Made by a program: the position numbers and the translations under genes. From Endozoicomonas sp965208385 (GTDB taxonomy: Bacteria > Pseudomonadota > Gammaproteobacteria > Pseudomonadales > Endozoicomonadaceae), in the NCBI GenBank assembly GCA_965208385.1, contig CBDBOO010000098.1:1-64000 (forward strand): 64,000 bases of DNA, written 5' to 3'. The notes below the pieces were generated by a model. That model saw only the letters and a program-made list of their open reading frames with translations, did not search any database and had not been told where the DNA came from. The first letter of the stretch is position 1. The number at the start of each line of letters is the position of its first letter. Below are positions 26,941 to 35,513 of the stretch, piece after piece.

Positions 26941-27798
26941 ATGAAACTAGTCATTATCAGCGGACGCTCAGGATCCGGTAAAAGTTCGGCGCTCCATGCT
27001 CTGGAAGACGAAGGATTCTACTGCGTTGATAATCTTCCTGCCGGAATGCTCAGCCAACTGCCCCTGACGTTGAAAGATTCTCACAGTGAGCCCCCGAAAA
27101 TGGCTGTGAGCATCGATGTCCGTAATGTTCCCGGCGCTCTGGAAAATTTTTCTGAACTGCTGAATGATCTGAATACTCAAGGCGTAAACTGTCAGGTTCT
27201 CTATCTGGATGCTGCCAGCAGCCACCTGATAAAACGATACAGTTCCACCCGCAGAAAACACCCTCTCAGTAACGATGAAACATCACTGAAAGAAGCCATT
27301 GATCTGGAGAAAAATCTGCTGACCCCAGTGCTGGCTGAAGCTGATTTCCACATAGATACCTCATCATTATCAGTACACCAGATCCGTGAATGGGTACGGC
27401 TGGAATTTTGTGGTAATAGCAGTAAATCCATGACCGTTTTGTTTAAATCCTTTGGTTTCAAGCATGGGGTGCCAACGGATGCCGATTTTATTTTTGACGT
27501 GCGCTGCCTGCCCAACCCCTTCTGGGTAGAGGCTCTGAGACCCTTCACTGGTCTCGAAAAGCCGGTGGAAAACTTTCTTGAAAATGAGTCTGACGTCATT
27601 GATATGCTGAACGACATTAGTACTTTCATTGAATCCTGGCTACCCCGCTTTGAGTCTGGACAGCGCAGTTACATGACAATAGCCATAGGTTGTACTGGCG
27701 GTCAGCATCGATCCGTCTATATTTGCAGGAGACTTGGCGATATATTTAACAAGAAACTCGAAGGTGTTCAGGTGCGGCACAGGGAGATCCATGAATAA
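26941..27798 (+). CDS. rapZ: RNase adapter RapZ
   Basis: Binds small RNAs and guides RNase E to degrade GlmZ, thus controlling glucosamine-6-phosphate synthase; it also binds nucleotides. It has 285 residues. Walker A GRSGSGKS at residues 8-15, and the C-terminal RNA-binding part with GCTGGQHRSV. AGGAAGGGA precedes the ATG. It overlaps ptsO by one base. Confidence 0.96.
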   Translation: MKLVIISGRSGSGKSSALHALEDEGFYCVDNLPAGMLSQLPLTLKDSHSEPPKMAVSIDVRNVPGALENFSELLNDLNTQGVNCQVLYLDAASSHLIKRYSSTRRKHPLSNDETSLKEAIDLEKNLLTPVLAEADFHIDTSSLSVHQIREWVRLEFCGNSSKSMTVLFKSFGFKHGVPTDADFIFDVRCLPNPFWVEALRPFTGLEKPVENFLENESDVIDMLNDISTFIESWLPRFESGQRSYMTIAIGCTGGQHRSVYICRRLGDIFNKKLEGVQVRHREIHE

Positions 27799-28067
27799 TG
27801 ATAAACCAGCAGGTAACTGTGATTAACAAGCTGGGACTTCATGCCCGGGCTGCCTCGAAGTTTGTTTCAACGTCATCCGGGTATGCAAGCAGCATTAAAG
27901 TCGCCTTTAATGGACAAAAGGTGGATGGCAAAAGCATTATGTCCATTATGATGCTGGCGGCAGGTCAGGGCTCTGTTCTGGAGCTTTCCTGTGACGGAAG
28001 GGATGAAACCGAGGCCTGTCAGGCTCTCTGTAATCTGATCAATGACTATTTTGGAGAAGGTGAATAA
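27798..28067 (+). CDS. ptsO: HPr-like phosphocarrier NPr
   Basis: Passes phosphate from EI(Ntr) to EIIA(Ntr). It has 89 residues. The active histidine is H15 in NKLGLHARAASKFV, and the regulatory-serine region reads GKSIMSIMMLAAGQGS. Overlaps the rapZ stop by one base, so it is probably translationally coupled. Confidence 0.95.
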   Translation: MINQQVTVINKLGLHARAASKFVSTSSGYASSIKVAFNGQKVDGKSIMSIMMLAAGQGSVLELSCDGRDETEACQALCNLINDYFGEGE

Positions 28068-28120
28068 TCTGTTTTAAGCGACACATCTAACAGATACACT
28101 ATTCTTAGCAAAATCGTCGT

Positions 28121-28490
28121 AAACCCTCGCCCAATCGGGCGGGGATATCAGACGGGAACGCGCAGAGCGTTCCGGTTGAGTGTTTGTACATTTCTGTTAA
28201 TATTATTCACAGGTCTGCCCGATGAGGGCACCCGGTGACGAAAACCAAGCACTGGACGAAAAATTAAGGCAGAGCCAACTGCACACCCGCCTCTGAAGAA
28301 CCTGATAGCCGCTACATAGCATCAGAGTGACCCGTGAGAGCAGCGGCAAACCAAACAAAAGACCTGCAAAACAAATAACCGAGGGGCACCCGGTTACTGC
28401 TGATGGAGGCTTCTGCGTAAGTCCAGTCGTTATAGACTGGTTGTAGCCTGTGAAGTCAGAAGCCTCGCCCGATAAGGCGGGGAGTGTCAC
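28121..28490 (+). ncRNA. Structured element resembling HEARO/omega RNA of a non-autonomous IS200/IS605-type unit
   Basis: About 370 bp between ptsO and mgtE, rich in paired segments. Both ends carry nearly the same hairpin on the same strand: CCTCGCCC-AATC-GGGCGGGG (28125-28144) and CCTCGCC-CGATAA-GGCGGGG (28463-28482). Inside are GGAACGC/GCGTTCC (28155-28173), TGCCC/GGGCA (28216-28230), an interleaved pair CTGAT/ATCAG (28302, 28321) with GCCGCT/AGCGGC (28308, 28342) that forms a pseudoknot, TAACCG/CGGTTA (28376-28396), and CCAGTC/GACTGG inside GAGGCTTCTG/CAGAAGCCTC (28406-28466). The right end (GTGAAGTCAGAAGCC, hairpin, GTGTCAC) looks like IS200/IS605 right ends and omega-RNA scaffolds. No tnpA, tnpB or iscB is present. 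The family call is pattern recognition, not verified; a cis-regulator of mgtE is an alternative. Confidence 0.6.
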
Positions 28491-28725
28491 TTGTGGTTAC
28501 ACAGTATTCATCTCCAATATCCGGTATCTATTCATGAAGCTAGACACTCATCTGGATATCCAGCCAGGCAGTAAACAAACGGAGTCCCGGGAGTTTGCAC
28601 TGTAAGTGACAGGGTAAGTGAAAGCAGGCAACAATCCTGCACTTAAAGCACAAAAAGGTATAGCCACTTAATGAACTGGTCACAGCTCATTAATTTTTAA
28701 ATCCAAGCATCGCAGGCGAGAAACG
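28491..28725. other. mgtE upstream region
   Basis: Between the structured element and mgtE no gene is seen. I found no match to the Mg2+-sensing M-box, which precedes mgtE in some bacteria. Confidence 0.5.
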
Positions 28726-30084
28726 ATGGCCCAGCAACTGCAACTGAGCATCGGTGAAAAAGAACTGAAACAGCTTAACGATGCACTGGAACACGGTGTA
28801 TCACCTGAGCTGCGTACTATGTTGAACAGCCTGCCAGCAGCCGACTCCGCACACTTGCTGGAATCTTCCCCCCCCAGACTTCGCAGCTTACTCTGGCGAC
28901 TCATCGATCGGGATCAGGAAGGCGATGTACTTCAGGAATTAAGCGACGATGTAAGGCAGTTTTTTCTTGATCAAATGAATGTTGCTGAACTCAAGGCGAT
29001 CATTGAAGGTCAGGATGTTGATGATATCGCGGATCTGCTCCAGCTTCTTCCGGATACCATTACCCGTAAAGTTCTTGATTCCATGGACAGCCAGGATCGA
29101 CAGAGGGTAGAAGCCGTTCTGGTGTACGAAGAAGATACCGCTGGCGGTCTGATGAACACGGATACCATTACGGTCAGACCCAGTAATACTGTTGATGTTG
29201 TTCTGAGATATCTGCGTCGTCATAATGAAATTCCGGAAATGACTGACAGCCTTCTCGTGGTTAATCGCCGCGATGAATACATTGGTCGGTTACCACTCAC
29301 TTTACTCCTGACCACCGATCCCACTGCGACGGTTCGTGAAGTCATGCTCACTGACCTGGACCCTATTCCGGCAGATCTGGAAGATACCCTGGTAGCCCAG
29401 CGGTTTGAAAGGCAAGACCTGATATCAGCCCCCGTGGTAAACAACAGCGGCAAACTTCTTGGCCGGATTACCATTGACGATGTGGTGGATGTTATCCGTG
29501 AGGATGCCGAGCACTCCATGATGAGCATGGCAGGTCTTGATGACGATGAAGATACTTTTGCGCCTGCTCTGAGAACCGCTCGTCGACGAGCCGTATGGTT
29601 AGGCGTAAATCTGATTACCGCATTTATTGCCGCTTCAGTGATCGGCATGTTTCAGGAAACTATCGACAGAGTTGTTGCCCTGGCAGTACTCATGCCCATT
29701 GTTGCAGGAATGGGTGGAAATGCTGGCAGCCAGGCTCTGACGCTGGTTATCAGGGGCATGGCACTGGGGCAAATCAGTAAAACCAACATCCGATGGCTTT
29801 TGAGCAGGGAATTGGTTGCAGGCTTACTGAACGGACTACTCTGGGCTACCCTTGTGTCCGCTGCAGCCTGGCTCTGGTTTGGCGACCCGATTATATCCAT
29901 GGTTATTGCCTGCGCCATGGTGATTAACCTAAGCGTTGCGGTCATTGCCGGCGCCAGTCTGCCTGTCATTTTGAAAACGCTTAATATTGACCCGGCATTA
30001 GCTGGCACCATTATCCTGACGACAATTTCTGACGTTGTCGGCTTTTTTTCTTTCCTGGGGCTGGCCACTCTTTTTTACAGCTGA
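28726..30084 (+). CDS. mgtE: Magnesium transporter MgtE
   Basis: Mg2+-gated inner-membrane channel. It has 452 residues: an N-terminal superhelical domain (ELSDDVRQFFLDQMN, DVDDIADLLQLLP), a CBS pair (YEEDTAGGLMNTDTITVRPS onward), then five membrane helices with the pore-forming AVLMPIVAGMGGNAGSQALTLVIRG block. This block is the family hallmark. It converges with pmbA, with only 23 bp between stops. Confidence 0.96.
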   Translation: MAQQLQLSIGEKELKQLNDALEHGVSPELRTMLNSLPAADSAHLLESSPPRLRSLLWRLIDRDQEGDVLQELSDDVRQFFLDQMNVAELKAIIEGQDVDDIADLLQLLPDTITRKVLDSMDSQDRQRVEAVLVYEEDTAGGLMNTDTITVRPSNTVDVVLRYLRRHNEIPEMTDSLLVVNRRDEYIGRLPLTLLLTTDPTATVREVMLTDLDPIPADLEDTLVAQRFERQDLISAPVVNNSGKLLGRITIDDVVDVIREDAEHSMMSMAGLDDDEDTFAPALRTARRRAVWLGVNLITAFIAASVIGMFQETIDRVVALAVLMPIVAGMGGNAGSQALTLVIRGMALGQISKTNIRWLLSRELVAGLLNGLLWATLVSAAAWLWFGDPIISMVIACAMVINLSVAVIAGASLPVILKTLNIDPALAGTIILTTISDVVGFFSFLGLATLFYS

Positions 30085-30107
30085 AAAGAAACCAGCACCG
30101 GATATCA

Positions 30108-31463
30108 CTATGACCCAGCCAGCTTGATGTTTTCCACAAGAATTGACCCTGTCTGGATATTCCCGCGACGATCGATATCATTACCCACCGCCACTATATT
30201 CTTGTAAATATCTTTCAGATTACCGGCGATAGTCACTTCTGAAACGGGATATTGAATCTCACCATTTTCCACCCAGAAACCACCCGCACCTCTGGAATAA
30301 TCACCCGTTACCGTATTAACACCCTGCCCCATGAGTTCCGTCACCAGCAATCCTGTACCCATCTGCTTGATCAGATCCTCCAGCCCCCCGGCATTACTTT
30401 CAACAAAAAGATTATTAACCCCACCCGCATTGGCCGTGCTGGCCATATTGAGCTTGCGCCCGGAATACGTACTGAGCAAATAATTTTCCAGGATACCTTC
30501 ACGAATGAAATCTTTTGAGAAAGTCGCCAGACCATCATTATCAAAACTTGCCGAGCCCATGGCTTTTTTCAGCAATGGCTGCTCATGAATATGCATCCAT
30601 TGAGGAAAAATCTGTTTACCCATATGATCCAGCAGGAAGGACGCCTGGCGATACAAGCTGCCACCACTGATTGCTCCAAGAAAATGACTGATAAGACCTG
30701 CCGCCATATCCGGCGCAAACAACACAGGAACCTGGGCTGTAGCGGCCTGCCTGGCTCCCAGTCGATCAATCGTTCTTCTGGCGGCCGTTTGACCAACACT
30801 AATGGCTGATTCCATGTCGTTAGCATCACGACCCACTGTATACCAGTAGTCCCTCTGCATCTCTTCACCCTGGATGCCTATCAGTACAGCACTTAGACTG
30901 TGACGGCTGGATATGTAACTACCGACAAATCCGTTACTATTGCCATAGACCCTGCAGCCCTGATGACTTGAAACACTGGCACCGTCTGAATTCGAAATTT
31001 TATCACTGAAGGAACGACCTGCATCTTCACAACTCATGGCCATTTCAATAGCCTGTTCAGCATTTATGCCCCAGGGATGGTACAGATCGAGATCGGGTAG
31101 ATTGATTGCTATTTTCTCTGCTTCCGCAAGACCGGCATAGGGATCTTCGGAAGCGTAAATGGCAATATCACAGGCGGCCTTCACTGTTTCCCTGATGGCT
31201 TCTGTGCTGCTGTCCGATGTACTGGCTGAACCTTTCTTCTTACCCTGGTAAACCGTAATGCCAAAACCCTGATCCCGGTTAAATTCTACCGTATCAACTT
31301 CGCCCATACGGACACTGGCAGAAAGCCCTGCATCCAGACTGACGCCCACTTCGCAGGCATCAGCACCCTGCCGGTTTGCTTCTGTGAGAATATCACTGAC
31401 CAGCGTTTTCAGGCGCTCCTCTTCACTACGAGGATCCAGAACCGCATTGGAAAATTCGCCCAT
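30108..31463 (-). CDS. pmbA: Metalloprotease PmbA (TldE)
   Basis: Partner of TldD in a cytosolic protease that trims modified peptides and degrades unfolded CcdA. The ATG at 31463 (MGEFSNAVLD, 451 residues) has AGGTGG 4 nt upstream and fits the family length; an open frame continues to 31526. Recognised from VSLDAGLSASVRMGEVDTVEFNRDQGFG, the GAISGGSLYRQASFLLDHMG block and the C-terminal ADYSRG-like GDYSRGAGGFWVENGEI. tldD is not in the window. It is divergent from darP. Confidence 0.94.
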   Translation of the reverse strand: MGEFSNAVLDPRSEEERLKTLVSDILTEANRQGADACEVGVSLDAGLSASVRMGEVDTVEFNRDQGFGITVYQGKKKGSASTSDSSTEAIRETVKAACDIAIYASEDPYAGLAEAEKIAINLPDLDLYHPWGINAEQAIEMAMSCEDAGRSFSDKISNSDGASVSSHQGCRVYGNSNGFVGSYISSRHSLSAVLIGIQGEEMQRDYWYTVGRDANDMESAISVGQTAARRTIDRLGARQAATAQVPVLFAPDMAAGLISHFLGAISGGSLYRQASFLLDHMGKQIFPQWMHIHEQPLLKKAMGSASFDNDGLATFSKDFIREGILENYLLSTYSGRKLNMASTANAGGVNNLFVESNAGGLEDLIKQMGTGLLVTELMGQGVNTVTGDYSRGAGGFWVENGEIQYPVSEVTIAGNLKDIYKNIVAVGNDIDRRGNIQTGSILVENIKLAGS

Positions 31464-31622
31464 GATTCCACCTGAAATCTTCTGTTTATTTAGATACATT
31501 GTGCCGCTGACTGAAAAGGGAAACAAACTCTAATGCATTTTCTTTATGGATAAATGAAAAACATCACACCAAAGGCTCAATCTGAAGTAAAATAATTTTC
31601 GAATTTTCAGACATATTTCACT

Positions 31623-32219
31623 ATGACACAACGATCTCAGAAAGAATCCCAGAAAGAACCCCATAAAGAATCCCATAAAGAATCCCATAAAGAATCCCAT
31701 CACGATAACGATGCTCGGGATGACGAAGATCAGGAAGAGATAATCTACGTCAGCAGAGCTGAACTCAAACGTGACATGCAAGAATTGAAAGACATGGGTG
31801 CCAGATTGATGGACTTAAAACCATCGCTTCTGGACAAACTGGCTCTCAATGAGCGCTTACGCTCCGCTCTTGACGAAAGCAAGCGCATTAAAAGCCATAA
31901 CGCCATGAAGCGTCACCTTGGCTTTATCAGCAAGCTGCTCACTGATCAGGATACCACTCAGGTCAAGGAGCTACTGAACCGGCTGGATTCAACCAGTGAA
32001 GAGTACAATCGACACTTCCATCAACTGGAACGTTGGCGTGATCGCCTGATCAAAGAAGGTAATGAAGCTATTACCCAATATTTGAAAAAATACCCGCAGG
32101 CTGATCACCAGCATATTAGACAGCTGGTGCGTAACGCAAAAAAAGAAGCGGAACAAAACAAACCACCTGCCGCCTCCCGAAAGTTATTTAAATATCTGCG
32201 GGAACTGGAAAACTTATAA
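31623..32219 (+). CDS. darP: Ribosome-associated protein DarP (YjgA)
   Basis: Assists late assembly of the 50S subunit around helix 68-71 of the 23S rRNA. It has 198 residues, against about 180 in E. coli. The extra length is a hydrophilic N-terminus with four-residue repeats (SQKE, PHKE, SHKE, SHKE, SHKE), encoded by a 12-bp tandem repeat at about 31638-31700. The family core follows: VSRAELKRDMQELKDMGARLMDLKP and HFHQLERWRDRLI. It neighbours pmbA divergently, as in E. coli. Confidence 0.93.
   Translation: MTQRSQKESQKEPHKESHKESHKESHHDNDARDDEDQEEIIYVSRAELKRDMQELKDMGARLMDLKPSLLDKLALNERLRSALDESKRIKSHNAMKRHLGFISKLLTDQDTTQVKELLNRLDSTSEEYNRHFHQLERWRDRLIKEGNEAITQYLKKYPQADHQHIRQLVRNAKKEAEQNKPPAASRKLFKYLRELENL
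31638..31700. repeat. 12-bp coding tandem repeat at the darP N-terminus
   Basis: Units like CATAAAGAATCC repeat about five times in frame, giving SHKE tetrapeptides. Confidence 0.85.
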
Positions 32220-32227
32220 GTATTCAG

Positions 32228-32249
32228 GCAGGCTACGGCCTGCTTTTTT
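32228..32249 (+). terminator. Terminator of darP
   Basis: Stem GCAGGC/GCCTGC with loop TACG, followed by six T. Confidence 0.88.
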
Positions 32250-32273
32250 ATACTATTATCTCACCGGTCAATA

Positions 32274-32987
32274 TTAAATATTTTCCAGATCCTGTGGACA
32301 ATCCGAAAACACACCATCAACATTCCAGTCCATAAGCTCTTTAGCTTTAACCCTGTCATTGACCGTATAACAATAAAGTTCATAGCCTTCATTTTTGACT
32401 TTTTGAGCCTTTACTTTTGTCAGTTTATTAGCATTGAGATGAATAGCGCTGGCTCCCGTCTGTCGAGCTTTTCTTTTCCATCCCAGGGGCAGATATTCAA
32501 ACAAACAGGCCGTTCTAGCATCATGCAGATTATGAAAATACCGCAAGGTTTTATGACTGAAGCTGGAAACAATGAGCTGCTCCCCCGGAAATGCAGCATG
32601 CATCAAATCATAAGCAGCAACCTGCGCTAATCTCTGGCTGTTACAGCGATTGACCTTTAATTCAAGATTAAGACTCAGGTTTAGCTCTTTAATCAGTTCT
32701 AACGCCTCCACCAGGGTAGGTACACTCTCTCCATGATACTCATTAGAAAACCAGTGTCCTGCATCTATTTCCCTGAAGTCATTCAGACTGAATGATTTTA
32801 TGTGTCCAGTTTTATCGGTGGTACGATTGACTTTGCTGTCATGAAATATCACCGGCTGATCATCACCAAGCAAAGTAACATCCAATTCAATCCACGCCAC
32901 ACCAAGCTCCGCAGCCTTACGAATGCCAGCCAGTGTATTCTCTGGTGCAAGACTTGCCACTCCCCTATGGCCAACAATCCGACTCAT
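32274..32987 (-). CDS. Glycerophosphodiester phosphodiesterase (UgpQ-like)
   Basis: Hydrolyses glycerophosphodiesters to glycerol 3-phosphate and an alcohol, probably in the cytosol since no signal peptide is seen. The ATG at 32987 (MSRIVGHRGV, 237 residues) places the conserved HRG at the N-terminus as in cytosolic UgpQ; the frame extends 18 codons upstream. Seen: GHRGVASLAPENTLAGIRKA, WIELDVTLLGDDQPVIFHD, and LNLELKVN, which hold the metal and catalytic residues. The C-terminal VDGVFSDCPQDL is typical. It converges with darP. Confidence 0.92.
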   Translation of the reverse strand: MSRIVGHRGVASLAPENTLAGIRKAAELGVAWIELDVTLLGDDQPVIFHDSKVNRTTDKTGHIKSFSLNDFREIDAGHWFSNEYHGESVPTLVEALELIKELNLSLNLELKVNRCNSQRLAQVAAYDLMHAAFPGEQLIVSSFSHKTLRYFHNLHDARTACLFEYLPLGWKRKARQTGASAIHLNANKLTKVKAQKVKNEGYELYCYTVNDRVKAKELMDWNVDGVFSDCPQDLENI

Positions 32988-33256
32988 CAACACGAGATAC
33001 GTCCTTTCTGAATTTATCTCTAATAAGAAGTAAGTGATCAATTACTTTCATCAATTTCTTAAAGCATCTATTTTCTAATGTATCTGCTTTTTAACGTGTC
33101 TTTTTCCAGCTCCACTTGATCATAACCTGCTTATACCGCTGGTCATGCAATTCGAGTTGAGACTTTATACCCTGCAGAGGCTCAAAAGATGAAAAAGGTT
33201 ACTCGCCGAAATATTACAAAGAACAGGTTACCTGCTTATGACTATGCTTGCCTGAC

Positions 33257-35033
33257 ATGACATTTCAGGACATTAGCACAATGCAAAATGTATTTCTCAG
33301 CATTAATGTTGGCACAAACAGCCTGAGGACCGCACTGGTTAGCCCATCAGGTGATATCGTCTCAATAGATCAAGAACCGATTCTTCTCTGGAAAACGCCC
33401 ACAGTCATGGAGATGTCTTCAGACAACATCTGGCAAATGGTCGTACGTTCAGTCAGGGCGATCTCATTTGGCACTAACTTTCTCTGTTTGGCTAATTATT
33501 CAGCACACAAAAGTACCAAAATAAGCCTAATTTCCTGTACTTCTCAAAAATTCAGTTTTTAAAGCTAGCTTTTTGAATATGCAACAGGATTGGTGTTTGT
33601 CAAATGAGATCGCCCTGTACGTTCAGTTAATCGATTGTTTGAGCGGAGTCACTATTGTGCTGAGAATATTTTAGCCCTGGGGATCGATGCCACAGCATCA
33701 ATGGTGTTACTGGACCACAAAATGCAGCCTGCTCATTTACCGGGTAATGCACAAGCCAATATTCTTGGCTGGATGGATCACCGGGCAACGTCACAGGCAG
33801 AGATTATTACCAGACAGCATCCTTCATTATTGAAAGGCACAGGTGCAAGAATCATCCCGGAAGCCAACCTGCAAAATTGTTATGGCTGAAGCAGGAACAT
33901 CCCGATTACTGGCACAACATCAGCTGCATACTGGATCTATGTGATTTTCTCACCTGGCAATGTACAGGTACAGTCACAAGAACCAGTCTGTCCATGAGTT
34001 CTCTGTACTCCAAACAATCACTGACCGAAATCGATATTGACATAGAAAGAAGGTTTGATGGAATCCTGCTTCCTCTGGGTTCTGCTGTAGAAGGAGGTCT
34101 AAACACACAAACTGCCAGCAGCCTTGGATTACGAGAAGGTCTGCCAGTTTCTACGGGGATTGTAGACGGATATGGAGGTCTGTTGTCGACTATTATGTCT
34201 GGCCCACAATCAGAAAACAATGAACAGGACTTTAGTGTCGTTACACGGCGACTCAGTATGATTACCGGAACATCGGCAGTCTACATCAGTTTGAACCAGC
34301 TACATATTGAAAGCCCTGGATTCTGCGGACCCTGGCCCTCTGTTTTTAACAATTATCAATTAAATGTTATTCGTCAGACTGCTGCAGGCGCCCTGCTGGA
34401 TTTCATAATTACATCTCACCCCGCTTACACTGAAGTAAATAATATTGCGATCAGTTCAGGCGTCACGATCTATCACTATCTTGGCGCACTGCTATTAACA
34501 CTTTCTGATTCAGAGCCCCTCTGGAAACTGACCAGCCATTTGCACGTTCTGCCTTATTTCGCCGGTAATCACTGTCCAAGAATGGACATGAGCTTACGGG
34601 GAATGATTACCGGTCTGACACTGGATAAAAGCGAACAATCCCTTGCCCTGCTTTATCTGGCCACTATACAGTCCCTGGCACTGGGCGCACGGCATAATAT
34701 AGAGACTCTCGCTGAAAATGGCCTGTCGTTTGATTTGCTGATGCCAGCTGGCGGCCTCGCAAAAAACCCTTGTTCTTTCAGGAACATATTAATGCCATGA
34801 AAATACCCGCAGCTTTACCTTCTGAGGAAAATGCAATGCTACTGTCTGGAGCGATTATTGCTGCAACAGCATCCCGATATTTTACCAATATGGAAGAAGC
34901 AATGCGTGCCATGACACATCATCAGATAATTATTTATCCACAGTCTGAAGCAGGTCAGTTCTATGATAAAAAGTACGCAGTTTTTCTTGAAATGTATGAG
35001 GATCAGATAAAATACAGAAGAATGATGAACTAA
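33257..35033 (+). pseudogene. FGGY-family carbohydrate kinase (D-ribulokinase type), broken
   Basis: The family phosphorylates ketopentoses such as D-ribulose. The gene is recognisable over about 530 codons: SINVGTNSLRTALVSPSGDI, LALGIDATASMVLLDH, NILGWMDHRA, EHPDYWHNISCILDLCDFLTWQCTG, HVLPYFAGNHCPRMDMSLRGMITG, ending with MPAGGLAKNP and a short tail. Three lesions break it. A 164-bp MITE sits at 33454-33617; removing it and one target copy restores VVRSVNRLFERSHYCAE in frame. A one-base loss at about 33873-33880 (...ANLQ/LLWLKQEHP) and another one-base indel near 34770 (AKNP/LFFQEHINAM) shift the frame again. It is unlikely to make an active enzyme. No sugar transporter or regulator lies beside it. 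Confidence 0.9.
33454..33617. mobile_element. 164-bp MITE inside the kinase pseudogene
   Basis: Terminal inverted repeats CAGGGCGATCTCATTTGGCA (33454-33473) and TGTCAAATGAGATCGCCCTG (33598-33617) match at 19 of 20 positions. The 10-bp target TACGTTCAGT flanks both ends (33444-33453 and 33618-33627). No coding capacity. The parent transposon family is not identified; a 10-bp duplication is compatible with IS4-like elements. Confidence 0.93.
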
Positions 35034-35062
35034 TACCAGAAAGGGAATATTTAGCAGGAAAC

Positions 35063-35139
35063 TGGGGTGGACAATGGGGCTCGAACCCACGACCGCCGGA
35101 ATCACAATCCGGAGCTCTACCAACTGAGCTATGCCCACC
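35063..35139 (-). tRNA. tRNA-His (GTG anticodon)
   Basis: Cloverleaf on the minus strand with anticodon GTG (complement at 35103-35105), the T-arm GGTTCGAGCC and an encoded CCA end. The extra base 5' of the acceptor (G-1, complement of 35139) pairs with C73, the identity mark of tRNA-His. Confidence 0.96.
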
Positions 35140-35188
35140 ACAAACGTCTGAAAGAAAAATAGGTTACTTGCCTCAACAGACGCCGCTG

Positions 35189-35216
35189 ATTATAAGGAAA
35201 GCGAGTCTTCTTGCAA
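35189..35216 (-). promoter_or_regulatory. Sigma70 promoter of tRNA-His
   Basis: On the minus strand TTGCAA (35216-35211), 16 nt, TATAAT (35194-35189), followed by a GC-rich discriminator (CAGCGGCG) typical of stringently controlled stable-RNA promoters. The tRNA begins about 50 nt downstream. Confidence 0.8.
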
Positions 35217-35465
35217 GTGCAATCTGATGTTTTTTATACCTATCTTAATTACACAAATGCCTCAAGTGAACCAATATCCTAGCCTGCTTCCTCTCAATAG
35301 ACATTCAATCCGGAAGATAACCATTTTTACCGCTGAACGTTGACAACGATAAGTATCTGCTCTTAATGCTATCAAATCTAATGGAATTTCTCACCGCCAT
35401 TTCAAGTCTCCCCTTTTGCTACTCACTCACTTACTTTTACTGAGGAGTGAGATTTATATTTAATC
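35217..35465. other. Intergenic, no gene seen
   Basis: Between the tRNA-His promoter and the terminator of the secreted protein gene I see nothing recognisable. Confidence 0.4.
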
Positions 35466-35492
35466 AAAAAAAACCCACAATTAAATGTGGGC
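35466..35492 (-). terminator. Terminator of the secreted protein gene
   Basis: On the minus strand, stem CCCACA/TGTGGG with loop TTTAAT, then a run of eight T. Confidence 0.88.
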
Positions 35493-35513
35493 TCTACGAT
35501 CGCAAATCATTCA

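Noticed and set aside
28203..28490. 95-codon frame antisense to the structured element
   Set aside because: The stretch is explained by paired RNA-like segments; the open frame looks accidental.
28068..28725. M-box magnesium riboswitch before mgtE
   Set aside because: The paired elements fit transposon-type ends better and I could not recognise the M-box core.
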